Positions 52,024 through 60,879 of a stretch of 64,000 bases of DNA are shown one piece after another (position 1 is the first letter of the stretch; every line of letters begins with the position of its first letter). Source of the DNA: CAZHEV01 sp964531335 [NCBI: uncultured bacterium] (GTDB lineage: Bacteria > Eisenbacteria > RBG-16-71-46 > CAZHEV01); the NCBI GenBank assembly GCA_964531335.1, contig CAZHEV010000005.1, positions 1 through 64,000 on the forward strand, written 5' to 3'. The position numbers were made by a program, and so were the translations under genes. Below the pieces are notes generated by a model. It was given only the letters and a program-made list of their open reading frames with translations, ran no database searches and had not been told where the DNA came from.

Positions 52024-54105
52024 TCACCCCACTGCAGCGAGCTTCAATCTGTCGCGGTATCTCCTGAACAGAGTAGCGCGAACGGTCCTGTTCTCGTTCT
52101 CGGACAGGTCGGGGTCCGCCTCGACGATACGGAACGCCTCGGACCTCGCCTCCGAGAGCAGGGCCGCGTCGTTCACGATATCAGCGACTCTGAGCTCCGG
52201 CAAGCCGTGCTGCCGCGTCCCGAAGAACTCGCCGGGCCCCCTGATCTTCAGGTCCGCCTCCGCGATCTCCCTACCGTCCGCGGTCCTCTCGAGGACGCTT
52301 ATCCTACGGCCGGCCTCGCGGGTGACCTCGGGGCCCTTTATCAGTATGCAGTAAGACTGGTGCGGCCCGCGCCCGACCCTTCCTCTAAGCTGGTGAAGCT
52401 GAGACAGCCCATACCGCTCCGGATGTTCTATAATCATAATGCAAGCGCGCGGCACGTCCACCCCTACTTCCACCACCGTGGTCGTCACCAGTATTTCCAG
52501 CCGCCCGTGCCTGAAGCGCTCCATCACGGCTTCCTTCTCCTCCCCCTTCATCTTCCCGTGGAGGAGCCCGATCTCGAAGGCCTTCAGCAAACGGTGCTTG
52601 GAGAGAAGCTCCGCGCGCTCGGTGGCGGCTTTGAGGTCCAGCTTCTCGGACTCCTCGACAAGGGGATAAACCACGAAGGCCTGTTTCTCTTCGCGGAGCT
52701 TCCCCGCCAGGAACTCGTAGACCTTTTCCCTGTTCTCGTGTCCCGTCGCCCGCGTTATAACCTTCTTGCGTCCCGACGGCATGCCCTCTATGCGGACTAT
52801 GTCCAGGTCGCCGTAAGCGGTCATGGCCAGGGTCCTGGGTATTGGGGTCGCGGTCATCACGAGGACGTCCGGCCGCTTTCCCTTCTCCTTGAGCGCCGCC
52901 CTCTGCATCACCCCGAAGCGGTGTTGCTCGTCTACGACTATCATCCCCAGCTTCCTGAACTCGACCCCCTCCTGTATGAGCGCGTGAGTCCCTATCCCCA
53001 TGTCGATTTTCCCGGCCCTCAGCCCCTCGAGCACATCTCGCCTCTCCTCCCCCTTCACCCTGCCGATCAGCAGCGCCACAGTGACGTCGAGCCCGCGCAG
53101 CAGATCCCCCACCGTACGCATGTGCTGCTCGGCCAGGATCTCCGTAGGCGCCATGAAGGCGGCCTGGCCGCCGCTTCCCACCGCCGCCAGGCAGGCCGCC
53201 AGAGCGACGACCGTCTTGCCCGATCCCACGTCTCCCTCTATGAGACAGTGCATGGACCTGTCGGAGCGCATGTAGGCAAATATCTCATCCAGCGCCTTCT
53301 CCTGCGCGGCGGTCAAGGCGAAAGGCAGGTTCCTTAAGAAATCTCTCACCAGAGGGTTGTCCGTTTCAAACGCGATGCCCTCCCCTTCCCGGCCGGCCGC
53401 CCTGCGCCTGACGGCAAGCATCGCCTGAAGGTAGAAGAGCTCCTCGAAGGCGAATCTCTCGCGGGCCTTTCGCTGTAGATCCCATGAGGAGGGGAAGTGC
53501 ATGTTGGCCAGGGCATCTCGGACCGGAAGCAGTTCCCGGGACCGGAGGATGCGCTCGGGGAGCGACTCCCTCACCAGATGGAGCGCGGCGTCCAGCACCC
53601 TCTTGCACAGCCCCCTCATGAACTTGTGGGTCAGCTCCGCCGTAAGCGGATACCTGGGGACTATCCTGCCCGTATGGATCAGCTCCTGTTCTTCGGAGGA
53701 GAGCACCTCGAAGCTCGGATTGCTGAGCTGAAGCGTTCTGTATCTGACCGCCTCGCCGCTCACCACGACCTTCATGCCGTCCCGCAGCGTCCGTTCGAGG
53801 AACGGCTGGTTGAACCAGACGCACTCCACGGAACCGGTCTCGTCGATCAACCCGGCGACGAAATCCCTGCGCCTGGAGGAGGACCTCCTGACCGAGGTCC
53901 TTCGTATGACCCCCAGCACGGTAGCGGTCACCCCCTCCCGCAGGTCCTCGACCTTCATGAAAGTCCTCAGATCGAGATAGCCCCGGGGGAAGTAGTACAG
54001 GACGTCCTCCAGGGTCTCCACCTTCACCTTCTTGAGGATCTCCGCCTTGCGTGGGCCAACGCCTTTGATATACTGTACAGGCGTGTCAAGCTGAAGTGAC
54101 GGCAT
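52024..54105 (-). CDS. recG: ATP-dependent DNA helicase RecG
   Basis: The product is 693 aa from ATG 54105, preceded by GGAGGG with 3-5 bases spacing; a promoter at 54144-54174 excludes the longer reading. The wedge/OB domain at the N-terminus (VQYIKGVGPRKAEILKKVK, GVIRRTSVRR) is followed by a superfamily 2 helicase core: Walker A GDVGSGKTVVALAA, motif II VVDEQHRFGV, TATPIPRTLAM, and motif VI QLRGRVGRG. RecG unwinds stalled replication forks and Holliday-type branches. The gene ends 6 bases before the zinc-ribbon ATG, probably coupled. Confidence 0.96.
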   Translation of the reverse strand: MPSLQLDTPVQYIKGVGPRKAEILKKVKVETLEDVLYYFPRGYLDLRTFMKVEDLREGVTATVLGVIRRTSVRRSSSRRRDFVAGLIDETGSVECVWFNQPFLERTLRDGMKVVVSGEAVRYRTLQLSNPSFEVLSSEEQELIHTGRIVPRYPLTAELTHKFMRGLCKRVLDAALHLVRESLPERILRSRELLPVRDALANMHFPSSWDLQRKARERFAFEELFYLQAMLAVRRRAAGREGEGIAFETDNPLVRDFLRNLPFALTAAQEKALDEIFAYMRSDRSMHCLIEGDVGSGKTVVALAACLAAVGSGGQAAFMAPTEILAEQHMRTVGDLLRGLDVTVALLIGRVKGEERRDVLEGLRAGKIDMGIGTHALIQEGVEFRKLGMIVVDEQHRFGVMQRAALKEKGKRPDVLVMTATPIPRTLAMTAYGDLDIVRIEGMPSGRKKVITRATGHENREKVYEFLAGKLREEKQAFVVYPLVEESEKLDLKAATERAELLSKHRLLKAFEIGLLHGKMKGEEKEAVMERFRHGRLEILVTTTVVEVGVDVPRACIMIIEHPERYGLSQLHQLRGRVGRGPHQSYCILIKGPEVTREAGRRISVLERTADGREIAEADLKIRGPGEFFGTRQHGLPELRVADIVNDAALLSEARSEAFRIVEADPDLSENENRTVRATLFRRYRDRLKLAAVG

Positions 54106-54143
54106 CGACCCTCCAAATCCGCGCGGCCAAAGGTGACAGGCCC

Positions 54144-54174
54144 AGTATACCCGCCGGAACCGACGGTCTGTCAA
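54144..54174 (-). promoter_or_regulatory. promoter of recG
   Basis: On the minus strand TTGACA (54174-54169) is perfect and TATACT (54149-54144) is nearly so. The spacer of 19 bases is longer than ideal, so the promoter may be weak or controlled. Transcription would begin near 54137, about 32 bases before the ATG. Confidence 0.55.
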
Positions 54175-54375
54175 TGACCAAGCCCGGAGCCGCGGCCCGG
54201 TGGAGCGCATTCGTCCCCGGACCCGCTCCGGCTCGTCCGCGCGCAAGAGGTCGTCGGCACTGCGCCGCGCCGGGGCCGCGCAGGGGGCGCAGCGCCGACC
54301 CGGCGCGCCCACCTGCCGCCACCGATCGCCTTTGCGCGCGGGACGGCGCGATTGCGCTCGCCTTTACATTGAGCG
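54175..54375. other. GC-rich divergent intergenic region
   Basis: This stretch between recG and rpmB is extremely GC-rich, with runs such as GCGCCGGGGCCGCGC. It contains several possible short stems but no ORF with an SD and no recognisable site. Confidence 0.4.
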
Positions 54376-54404
54376 TTGCCGTCCCCGGCTCGGCCTGCTA
54401 GTAT
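54376..54404 (+). promoter_or_regulatory. promoter candidate of rpmB
   Basis: TTGCCG (54376-54381) and TAGTAT (54399-54404) are separated by 17 bases; each matches four of six consensus positions. The site lies 72 bases before the rpmB ATG. Confidence 0.45.
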
Positions 54405-54475
54405 CTAGTAGCCCTGGACTGCCCCCGTGCGAGGTGCGGGCGGGGCATCCGGTCGAGGGCTCAGGAGGAATAGAG

Positions 54476-54703
54476 ATGGCTCAGAGATGCGATATATGTG
54501 GAAAGGGCGCCCAGTTCGGGCATACCATAAGCCATGCCCATAATGTTTCCAAGAGACGCTGGAACCCCAACCTCCAGCGTGTGAGGGCTATGGTTGACGG
54601 CAAGCCCAAGCGGTTGACCGTGTGCACGAACTGCCTGAAGTCGGACCGCGTCCAGAAGATGGTCAAACTGGCTAAGGTCGAGAAGTCGGAGGGGGCTTCC
54701 TGA
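54476..54703 (+). CDS. rpmB: 50S ribosomal protein L28
   Basis: The product is 75 aa. AGGAGG lies seven bases before ATG 54476. The sequence is a typical bacterial L28: MAQRCDICGKGAQFGHTISH, then the signature HNVSKRRWNPNLQ and the MVDGKPKRLTVCTNCLKS segment. It has the two CxxC pairs (CDIC and CTNC) of the zinc-binding L28 form. It sits in the large ribosomal subunit near the exit-tunnel side. The next gene, an unknown exported protein, begins 29 bases later on the same strand. Confidence 0.98.
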   Translation: MAQRCDICGKGAQFGHTISHAHNVSKRRWNPNLQRVRAMVDGKPKRLTVCTNCLKSDRVQKMVKLAKVEKSEGAS

Positions 54704-54732
54704 TCGGGGATCGCCCGGCGGAGAGCCCCATA

Positions 54733-55527
54733 ATGGCGCGGTACCTTCCCGCGGCCCTGCGCTTGACCGGCGCGGGCCTTCTTCTCATCTGCGCCGCGAC
54801 AAGAGCGCCTGGGCCGGCGGCCGGGTATGGCCCGGACCCAGGCGACGAGCGTCCTCTTTACGTCCCCTTGATGGATATCGAGCGCGAATACAGGACCGAG
54901 GCGAGGTCTCTGATTGACTCGCCCACGGTCGTCCGCCGGCTCCCGGCGAAGAACTTCAGCGCGGACAGAAAGACCTACGAGTACCTCCTGGACAACCTGC
55001 CTATTTCCAGCAAGCTGTCCGAGCTGTACGGCTTCGGCAGCTACAAGGTGAGATACCTGGAGGGCGGCCTGTATCACGGGGAGGACTACACGGGGGTGGA
55101 AGGGGACTTCCGTCCGATCTGCTCCGGTCCGGGCAAACGGGTCTACATGGGGGAGGGAAGCTACGACGCTTGGTACATCCCGAAGATAACGGCCGAAGCG
55201 CTCTTGGTGGTGGAGTATTCCGGGACCGGAACCGGAGACTCCCGGAGGATGCGGACCAGGGTCGATATCTACGTGCGCACGAACAAGATCGTGGGGTACT
55301 TGATGGAGCTCATGGGTGAGGTCACGGACAAGAAGCTCTCCCAATTGGTCTCATCCGCGCAGAGAACCAGTCAATTGGTCGCGAGAGACCCTCGAGGCAT
55401 ATGGAAGAGGATGAAGTCCTCCGGCAAGTTCACGCGGGGAGAGTTGGAGAGCTACCGCAGCACCTTGTTGACGGACGGAACCGACTCCACGGCCTTTAGC
55501 CCGGAGACGCCGAAGACCCGTCGATGA
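54733..55527 (+). CDS. exported protein of unknown function
   Basis: The product is 264 aa. GGAGAG lies 7 bases before ATG 54733. A signal peptide is present (RLTGAGLLLICAATRAPGPA). The mature part has a conserved-looking centre, LYGFGSYKVRYLEGGLYHGE with a DYTGVEGDFRP run, and YIPKITAEALLVVEYSGTGT, suggesting a beta-rich fold with a possible lipid or sugar pocket. The C-terminus is helical and charged. I recognise no family. It follows rpmB and converges with the TPR gene, overlapping its end by 32 bases. It is a real gene by codon pattern and SD. Confidence 0.7.
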   Translation: MARYLPAALRLTGAGLLLICAATRAPGPAAGYGPDPGDERPLYVPLMDIEREYRTEARSLIDSPTVVRRLPAKNFSADRKTYEYLLDNLPISSKLSELYGFGSYKVRYLEGGLYHGEDYTGVEGDFRPICSGPGKRVYMGEGSYDAWYIPKITAEALLVVEYSGTGTGDSRRMRTRVDIYVRTNKIVGYLMELMGEVTDKKLSQLVSSAQRTSQLVARDPRGIWKRMKSSGKFTRGELESYRSTLLTDGTDSTAFSPETPKTRR

Positions 55528-57151
55528 GGACTCCGAGGTCCTGGCCCAACTGGGTCCTGGCGACAACGTCGGCCGGATCCAGCTCCAGGACGGCCCTGAA
55601 CTGCCGTTCCGCTTCTCCTGTCTGACCGAGTCTCAAGAGAACCAAGCCCAGATGATTACGCGCCTCGACCTGCCAAGGGTTGAGCTCCAGCGATCTGCTC
55701 AAGGACTTCCTTGCGCCTTCGTGATCTCCCGAGCGGGAGAGGGCCACTCCCGCCAAGCAGTGAACGTCCGGGCGATCGGGAGCTATCTCCGCGGCTTGGC
55801 CGAGCACGACCGCGGCCCGCTCCGCGTCGCCGCGCCGCAGATGCACCTTCCCCAGGCCGAGTGCCGCGGCGGCGTTGACGGGCTCCGTCTCCAGAGCGCT
55901 CTCGAGTTGCTTCGCCGCGCCCTCGAGGTCCCCCCGCTCGACGAGAGCCCTCGCCAGGATCACGCGCAGGTCCGCGCGGGCAGGGTCGGCGTCCAGAAGC
56001 CGGTTCAATATGTCGCGGGCCGATTCCGGTTCGCCGGTCGCCAGGTGGATGGCGGCGAGCTCCTCACTCCACAACGGGAAGGAGAGGCCGTCCTCCACGG
56101 CCTTGGCCATCTCCGCCCGGGCCCCGCTCTCGTCCTCCTGGTAGTATTTCGTCAGACCGAGCAGATACCGCGCCCGCCAGTAGGAAGGGTTCATGCTCAG
56201 CGCGGCAGAGAGCTGCTCGGCCGCCTCCGAGATTCTCGCAGCTTTTAGCAGACAGAAACCCAGGTACAGTCTTACGTCGGCGAATTGCGGAGATTTCGCG
56301 GCGGCTGTCTCCAGCTCGGAGACGGCGCCGTTGTAATCGCCGGCCCTGGCGAGGGTGAGACCGTACTGGACCCTGGCCTCCAGGTAATTGGGGTTTATCT
56401 CAAGAGCCGCGAGCAGCTCCACCTTCGCCCTTTCGAGATTTCCGCTCTCGGCCAGCACGGCCCCGAGCCGGCACCTCAGATCGGCGTACCGCGGCTCCGC
56501 CTCCACCGCCTTCTCGAGCTCCAGGACCGCCTCGTCGAGTTCGCCGCGGTTGTAGTGGGACACGGCGGTCCCGAGGTGGATAACATGGCTTGACTTCCTG
56601 TCGGCGGCCCGAAGGAGCTCTCCGAAGTCCCGGGCCTGCAACTTTTCTCTTCTCGCGTCCCTCAGGCGTTCGGGTAGCTCGAATCCGCTCTCCACCAGTT
56701 TGTCCAGCTCGCGCTTGGCATCCTCGAGGCGGTCGAGATCGCTGTATACCGAGGCCAGGTAGCATCTCGCCTCGCAATATCCCGGGTTCAGCTCCAACGC
56801 TCTCTCCAGATGTTCGACGCTGTCCTTGTGCCGCCCCGCTCTTTCGCTTATCACCCCCAGGTAGTAATGAAGATCCGGGTAATTCGGATTAGTCTGTACG
56901 GCCTTCTTGAACTCATCCTCTGCCTTCTTGAGGTCTCCCTTTCCGAAATAAGCCAGCCCGAGGTGGGCTCTCGCCTCCGCGGCGTAGAACATGCCCAAGC
57001 TATAGTAAGGCCCTTTCAGTCGACCTACCTGGCCGGTGGCTTTTTCGAACTCCTCAACGGCCTTGTCGTATTCCCCTCTGTTGTAGTAGAGGATGCCCTT
57101 GTTGTAGTGATCGTTTTGGCCGAGTCTCAGAATCCTCGTGAAGAAGGACAA
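55496..57151 (-). CDS. large TPR-repeat protein
   Basis: The product is 551 aa. The best start is TTG 57151, because GGGAGGTGA lies seven bases upstream; upstream ATG readings have no SD. The protein is almost entirely tetratricopeptide repeats, about 14 of them, for example DHYNKGILYYNRGEYDKAVE and LGLAYFGKGDLKKAEDEFKK, with a charged insert near residues 160-190. No signal peptide or membrane helix is seen. TPR arrays form scaffolds. The gene follows ftsZ in the division cluster, so a role in division or wall assembly is plausible but unproven. Confidence 0.88.
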   Translation of the reverse strand: MSFFTRILRLGQNDHYNKGILYYNRGEYDKAVEEFEKATGQVGRLKGPYYSLGMFYAAEARAHLGLAYFGKGDLKKAEDEFKKAVQTNPNYPDLHYYLGVISERAGRHKDSVEHLERALELNPGYCEARCYLASVYSDLDRLEDAKRELDKLVESGFELPERLRDARREKLQARDFGELLRAADRKSSHVIHLGTAVSHYNRGELDEAVLELEKAVEAEPRYADLRCRLGAVLAESGNLERAKVELLAALEINPNYLEARVQYGLTLARAGDYNGAVSELETAAAKSPQFADVRLYLGFCLLKAARISEAAEQLSAALSMNPSYWRARYLLGLTKYYQEDESGARAEMAKAVEDGLSFPLWSEELAAIHLATGEPESARDILNRLLDADPARADLRVILARALVERGDLEGAAKQLESALETEPVNAAAALGLGKVHLRRGDAERAAVVLGQAAEIAPDRPDVHCLAGVALSRSGDHEGARKSLSRSLELNPWQVEARNHLGLVLLRLGQTGEAERQFRAVLELDPADVVARTQLGQDLGVLIDGSSASPG

Positions 57152-57235
57152 GCATTCACCTCCCATCAGAGTGCGGCGTACCGGCATCCGCGATCGATTC
57201 TCATCGCCGTCGCTTGACGCCGGCGGATCCGGCAC

Positions 57236-57253
57236 GGCCGTCGCCCGACGGCC
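57236..57253 (-). promoter_or_regulatory. hairpin after ftsZ
   Basis: GGCCGTCG (57236-57243) and CGACGGCC (57246-57253) form a perfect 8-bp inverted repeat with a 2-base centre, i.e. a 7-bp stem with a 4-base loop. It lies 22 bases downstream of the ftsZ stop. No T-run follows, so it is not a classic terminator; it may mark an mRNA end. Confidence 0.35.
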
Positions 57254-57275
57254 CGCCGGGCACAAATAGGCCGGC

Positions 57276-58433
57276 CTAGTCCATCTGCTTTCTGAGAAAT
57301 GTCGGCACTTCCAGGTTGTCCCTGTCGTGGAAATTCACCCATTTCTTGGGCGAATGTCGCTCGGGCTCTCCCACCTCCTCACGGCGCATGAACGCCGGCT
57401 GGTCGGCCTCCGCGGCGTCGAACCCGGCATACTCGACGGCCTTTTGCTCGACAAGCTTTATGCCGGAATGGGCGCTCTTACCGAATCCCGTCGCTATGAC
57501 GGTAACCCTGAGCTTCGACTCAATCCCCGGATCGATGACCGCCCCGAAGATCACGTTCCCGTCGGTGCCCGCGGCCTCGACCACCACGGACGCGGCCTCC
57601 CTTACGTCGTGAAGCGTCAGATCGCCGCCCCCGGTGATGTTGATGAGCAGGCCCTGCGCCCCGCTGATGCTGACATCGTCGAGAAGCGGGCAGGACACGG
57701 CCGCCTGGGCGGCCTCCAAAGCGCGATTCTCCCCATCGGCCTCACCGGCGCCCATCATCGCGTTTCCTCGACCCACCATGATCGTCTTGACGTCGGCGAA
57801 GTCGACGTTGACCAGGCCGGGCACGGTTATCAGATCGGATATGCCACGCGTCGCCTGCATCAGGACATCGTCCGCCATCTTGAACGCGTCGAGCAACGTG
57901 GTGGAGGCCTCAGCCAGCGTGATCAACTTCTCGTTCGGAATCACTATCAAAGTGTCCACGCTCTCTTCGAGCACGGCCAGGCCGTCTTCAGCCTGTTCCT
58001 TCCGCCTTCGGCCCTCGAAGTCGAAAGGCTTGGTGACAATGGCCACGGTGAGGGCGCCCATGTCCTTGGCGATCTCGGCGATCAGAGGCGCCGCGCCGGT
58101 CCCGGTGCCTCCACCCATGCCGGCCGTCACGAAGACCATGTCGGCGTCGGCGAGCGCTTCGCGAATCAGCTCGGCGTCTTCCTCGGCGGCGCGCCGGCCG
58201 ATCTCCGCCACTCCGCCGGCTCCCAGGCCCTTTGTCAGCCTGCCGCCGATTTGGATCTTGCGCGGCGCCATGCATCGCTGAAGGGCCTGAGCGTCGGTGT
58301 TGGCCACAATGAACTCAACACCCTTGAGCTCCGAGGCCAGCATGCGGTTCACGGCGTTGCCTCCCGCGCCTCCCACGCCGATCACCTTGATTACGGCGGT
58401 TGTGTTTTCTTCTTCGTCGAGATAAAGCGTCAT
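57276..58433 (-). CDS. ftsZ: cell-division GTPase FtsZ
   Basis: The product is 385 aa, ATG 58433 behind GGGGAGGAG. GTPase features: [14 protein letters not shown], the tubulin signature [12 protein letters not shown] near residue 105, VIPNEKLI, and the T7 loop [12 protein letters not shown] short variable linker (about 335-365) is followed by the C-terminal conserved peptide [16 protein letters not shown], which binds FtsA. It polymerises into the Z-ring. The 316-base gap before it, after ftsA, is unusually long for this tightly packed cluster. The TAA of a 58-codon open frame overlaps the ATG by one base. Confidence 0.98.
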   Translation of the reverse strand: MTLYLDEEENTTAVIKVIGVGGAGGNAVNRMLASELKGVEFIVANTDAQALQRCMAPRKIQIGGRLTKGLGAGGVAEIGRRAAEEDAELIREALADADMVFVTAGMGGGTGTGAAPLIAEIAKDMGALTVAIVTKPFDFEGRRRKEQAEDGLAVLEESVDTLIVIPNEKLITLAEASTTLLDAFKMADDVLMQATRGISDLITVPGLVNVDFADVKTIMVGRGNAMMGAGEADGENRALEAAQAAVSCPLLDDVSISGAQGLLINITGGGDLTLHDVREAASVVVEAAGTDGNVIFGAVIDPGIESKLRVTVIATGFGKSAHSGIKLVEQKAVEYAGFDAAEADQPAFMRREEVGEPERHSPKKWVNFHDRDNLEVPTFLRKQMD

Positions 58434-58457
58434 TACAACTCCTCCCCTACAATAGAT

Positions 58458-58616
58458 TTAAGCGCGTCCAGGAGCGAGGCCCCGGCCCTGCCAACCCGGC
58501 CCAGTCCGCTTGAGACTTCGGGTTGCCTTCGCCGAGGAAAACCACCGGCCAGGGCCTCGCCGCATCTTCGCCGGGCCCACTCCGAGCCCGGAACGAGTCC
58601 GAGGATCTCGTGACAA
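58458..58616 (-). CDS. possible small ORF in the ftsA-ftsZ spacer
   Basis: AAGGAGG at about 58628-58634 is nine bases before TTG 58616, which opens 52 codons ending at TAA 58458. The peptide is strongly Arg/Gly-rich (SRDPRTRSGLGVG) with no recognised motif. A second frame is also open without a normal start codon; its reading ends [16 protein letters not shown] and its TAA overlaps the ftsZ ATG. Either the spacer holds a small or frameshifted gene or both readings are GC-driven chance. The rest of the spacer (58434-58749) shows a GGCGGC/GCCGCC stem just after the ftsA stop and an AT-richer stretch near 58690. Confidence 0.25.
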   Translation of the reverse strand: MSRDPRTRSGLGVGPAKMRRGPGRWFSSAKATRSLKRTGPGWQGRGLAPGRA

Positions 58617-58749
58617 GAGTCTTAGCCTCCTTTCAGATCTACCGCCCCCCTTTCGCTCGCGGGCGCAATTCCGGTCCGCGACATGTGAAATCTTCGCATT
58701 CTAGGCTTTGTTTTCATCCGGCTCCCTTCGGGCGGCGAAGCTCTGCCGC

Positions 58750-59976
58750 CTAATCGAACTCTCCGAGCCATTTCTTGAAACCGCCCAGGAACCGGCCCAC
58801 CATGCCGCCGTTCTTGCCGTTGTCCATCTGATACATCGAGGCCGCGTACAAGGCGAGCCCGACGCCCGTCGAGTACCTCGGATCACGCACCGAGTCCGCC
58901 AGACCCTGGACCCCGGTCGGAAAACCGACTCTCACCGGCATGTCGAAGACCTGCTCCGCAAGCTCGCATACGCCGTGCATCGAAGACGTCCCGCCTGTCA
59001 GCACGACGCCGGCCCCGAGCAGATCGGCTACGTGATTCTGTTTGACCTCTTTCAGTGACAGGGTCAGGATCTCCTCCACCCTGGGCTCGATCATGGAGCT
59101 GAGCAGCCGGCGCGAGATGGTCCGGGGAGGCCTGCCCCCGACTCCGGGAACCTCGACCGTCTCGTCTTCGTCCACCAGGCCGGCGAGGGCGCATCCGTAT
59201 TCGATCTTGAGCATCTCGGCTTTGTCCACGGGCGTTCGCAGACCTATGGCCACGTCATTGGTGACGTTGCATCCACCCAGCCCTACGACCGCGGTATGTC
59301 TGATGCTCCCTTCGGAGAAGACCGCGATGTCCGTGGTCCCTCCGCCTATGTCCAGTAGAACCACGCCCAGGTTGCGCTCGTCATCGTCCAGTACGGCCAG
59401 GCTCGTGGCCAGCGGCTCGAGAACCAAGTTCTCCACCTTCAGGCCGGCCCTCTGTATGCTCTTGCACAGGTTGCGGGTGCAGGATATCGCTCCCGTGATG
59501 ATGTGGACCTCGGCCTCGAGCCGAACGCCGCTGATCCCTATGGGGTCTCTTATCCCGTCCTGATCGTCGACAACGAACTCCTGGGGTATCGCGTGGACTA
59601 TCTCCCGGTCGGTGGGTATAGCCACGGCCTTTGCGGCCTCAACGACCCTCTCGACGTCGCCCTGGTTTATGCCGTCGCCGCCGCGTGAGACGGCTATCAC
59701 TCCGCGGCTGTTGATGCTCCTGATGTGGTCGCCGGCTATGCCCGCGTAGACCGACTTGGCCGGCACGCCGCCCATCCTCTCGGCCTCTCTTATCGCCTTG
59801 TGGATGGAGGCGACGGTCTTCTCGAGATTGACGACAACTCCGCGCCTGAGCCCCTCTGACGGGCTTATGCCGACGCCGACCACTCCCATCCGGCCGTCAG
59901 GGTCCGTCTCCCCGATGACGCAGCTGATCTTCGTCGTGCCTATATCCAAACCGGAAATCCGCCTAGGGCCGCCCAT
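58750..59976 (-). CDS. ftsA: cell-division protein FtsA
   Basis: The product is a 408-aa actin-like ATPase. GGGGGGTGTG lies before ATG 59976. Signature loops are present: SGLDIGTTKISCVIGE (phosphate 1), LLDIGGGTTDIAVF (phosphate 2), GCNVTNDVAIGLRTPVDKAE, and VVLTGGTSSMHGV (adenosine). An FtsA-specific 1C domain lies at about 85-165. The C-terminal amphipathic helix RFLGGFKKWLGEFD anchors it to the membrane. It tethers FtsZ. The gap to ftsQ upstream is 21 bases. Confidence 0.97.
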   Translation of the reverse strand: MGGPRRISGLDIGTTKISCVIGETDPDGRMGVVGVGISPSEGLRRGVVVNLEKTVASIHKAIREAERMGGVPAKSVYAGIAGDHIRSINSRGVIAVSRGGDGINQGDVERVVEAAKAVAIPTDREIVHAIPQEFVVDDQDGIRDPIGISGVRLEAEVHIITGAISCTRNLCKSIQRAGLKVENLVLEPLATSLAVLDDDERNLGVVLLDIGGGTTDIAVFSEGSIRHTAVVGLGGCNVTNDVAIGLRTPVDKAEMLKIEYGCALAGLVDEDETVEVPGVGGRPPRTISRRLLSSMIEPRVEEILTLSLKEVKQNHVADLLGAGVVLTGGTSSMHGVCELAEQVFDMPVRVGFPTGVQGLADSVRDPRYSTGVGLALYAASMYQMDNGKNGGMVGRFLGGFKKWLGEFD

Positions 59977-59997
59977 GGCACACCCCCCTTCCTGCCC

Positions 59998-60879
59998 TCA
60001 TCGAACGTCGCTCTTCGCCGAGCCCGAGCCACACTGTCTCGCCACAAGCTGTCTGTCGAACCTCATGTCGATCTCCATTTCGGAAAGCCCTCTCCGCCGG
60101 AGATCGTCCATCACCGCCCCCAGGGCCAGAAGGTCCTCCGCCTGGGGGCCTTCCGCGCCGGCGAGAACCCGAACCGAAGGATCGCCGGCGAACAGCTCCA
60201 GATCCCCCGCGCGCGTAATGGAGACTTCCGATATCACGCCGCATAGCTCCGGAGCGAGCTCCCTCACCATAGCTATCGTCTTGACTACCCGCCGCGTCTT
60301 TCCGCGCTCCAGGACGGCCCCGGGCGCGGGGGCGCCGTCCCCCGACCCCACCTCCTCGACCGGCCCCGCGTCGTGCCAGCCGGCCACGATCATGCTGTCG
60401 ATATCGCCGGAGCGGGCGAGCCCCAGGAGGACGCCCTCTCGGTCCGCCCGCCACAGGCACCCGCAATTGACCAGGAAGTAAGGTCTCCTCTCGGCCACCC
60501 GGATGATCAGCTCGTCGGGCAGTTTCTTCTGCACGACGCAGCACTTGACCTCGGGGAGCGAGCTTACCGATCGCTCCACTTCTTCAGCGGACACGTTGAA
60601 AACGTTGGCCCCTGTCTCAACGCGCGCGGCTTCCAGGATATCCAGCTCGGATACCTCCCTGGCCCCAAGCACCCGGATGTCGGATATCCGGAAGGAATCG
60701 CCGGCTATGACCCAGTCGGCGAGAACCGTTCCTCCATAGACCGCGCTGCCCAGCACGATTCCCGCAACGACGAGAAGCAGGGGGCGAAGTCGCCCGCGCG
60801 GGCGGGCCGGGCCTCTCCGCGCGTGCCGTCCCGTCTGCCGGGAACCTCGCCCGGCGTAAGATCGCCTAGAGCCTCTCAC
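59998..60879 (-). CDS. ftsQ: cell-division protein FtsQ
   Basis: The product is 293 aa from GTG 60879, with GAGG seven bases upstream. A basic cytoplasmic tail (about 1-30) precedes one membrane helix (LRPLLLVVAGIVLGSAVYGG), a POTRA domain (FRISDIRVLGAREVSELDIL) and the FtsQ/DivIB beta domain (PDELIIRVAERRPYFLVNCG). It links early and late divisome proteins. Its start overlaps the murB stop by 14 bases. The tail is Arg-rich, as in many FtsQ proteins. An insert rich in Gly/Asp/Pro (VGSGDGAPAPGAV) lies in the beta domain. Confidence 0.9.
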   Translation of the reverse strand: MRGSRRSYAGRGSRQTGRHARRGPARPRGRLRPLLLVVAGIVLGSAVYGGTVLADWVIAGDSFRISDIRVLGAREVSELDILEAARVETGANVFNVSAEEVERSVSSLPEVKCCVVQKKLPDELIIRVAERRPYFLVNCGCLWRADREGVLLGLARSGDIDSMIVAGWHDAGPVEEVGSGDGAPAPGAVLERGKTRRVVKTIAMVRELAPELCGVISEVSITRAGDLELFAGDPSVRVLAGAEGPQAEDLLALGAVMDDLRRRGLSEMEIDMRFDRQLVARQCGSGSAKSDVR

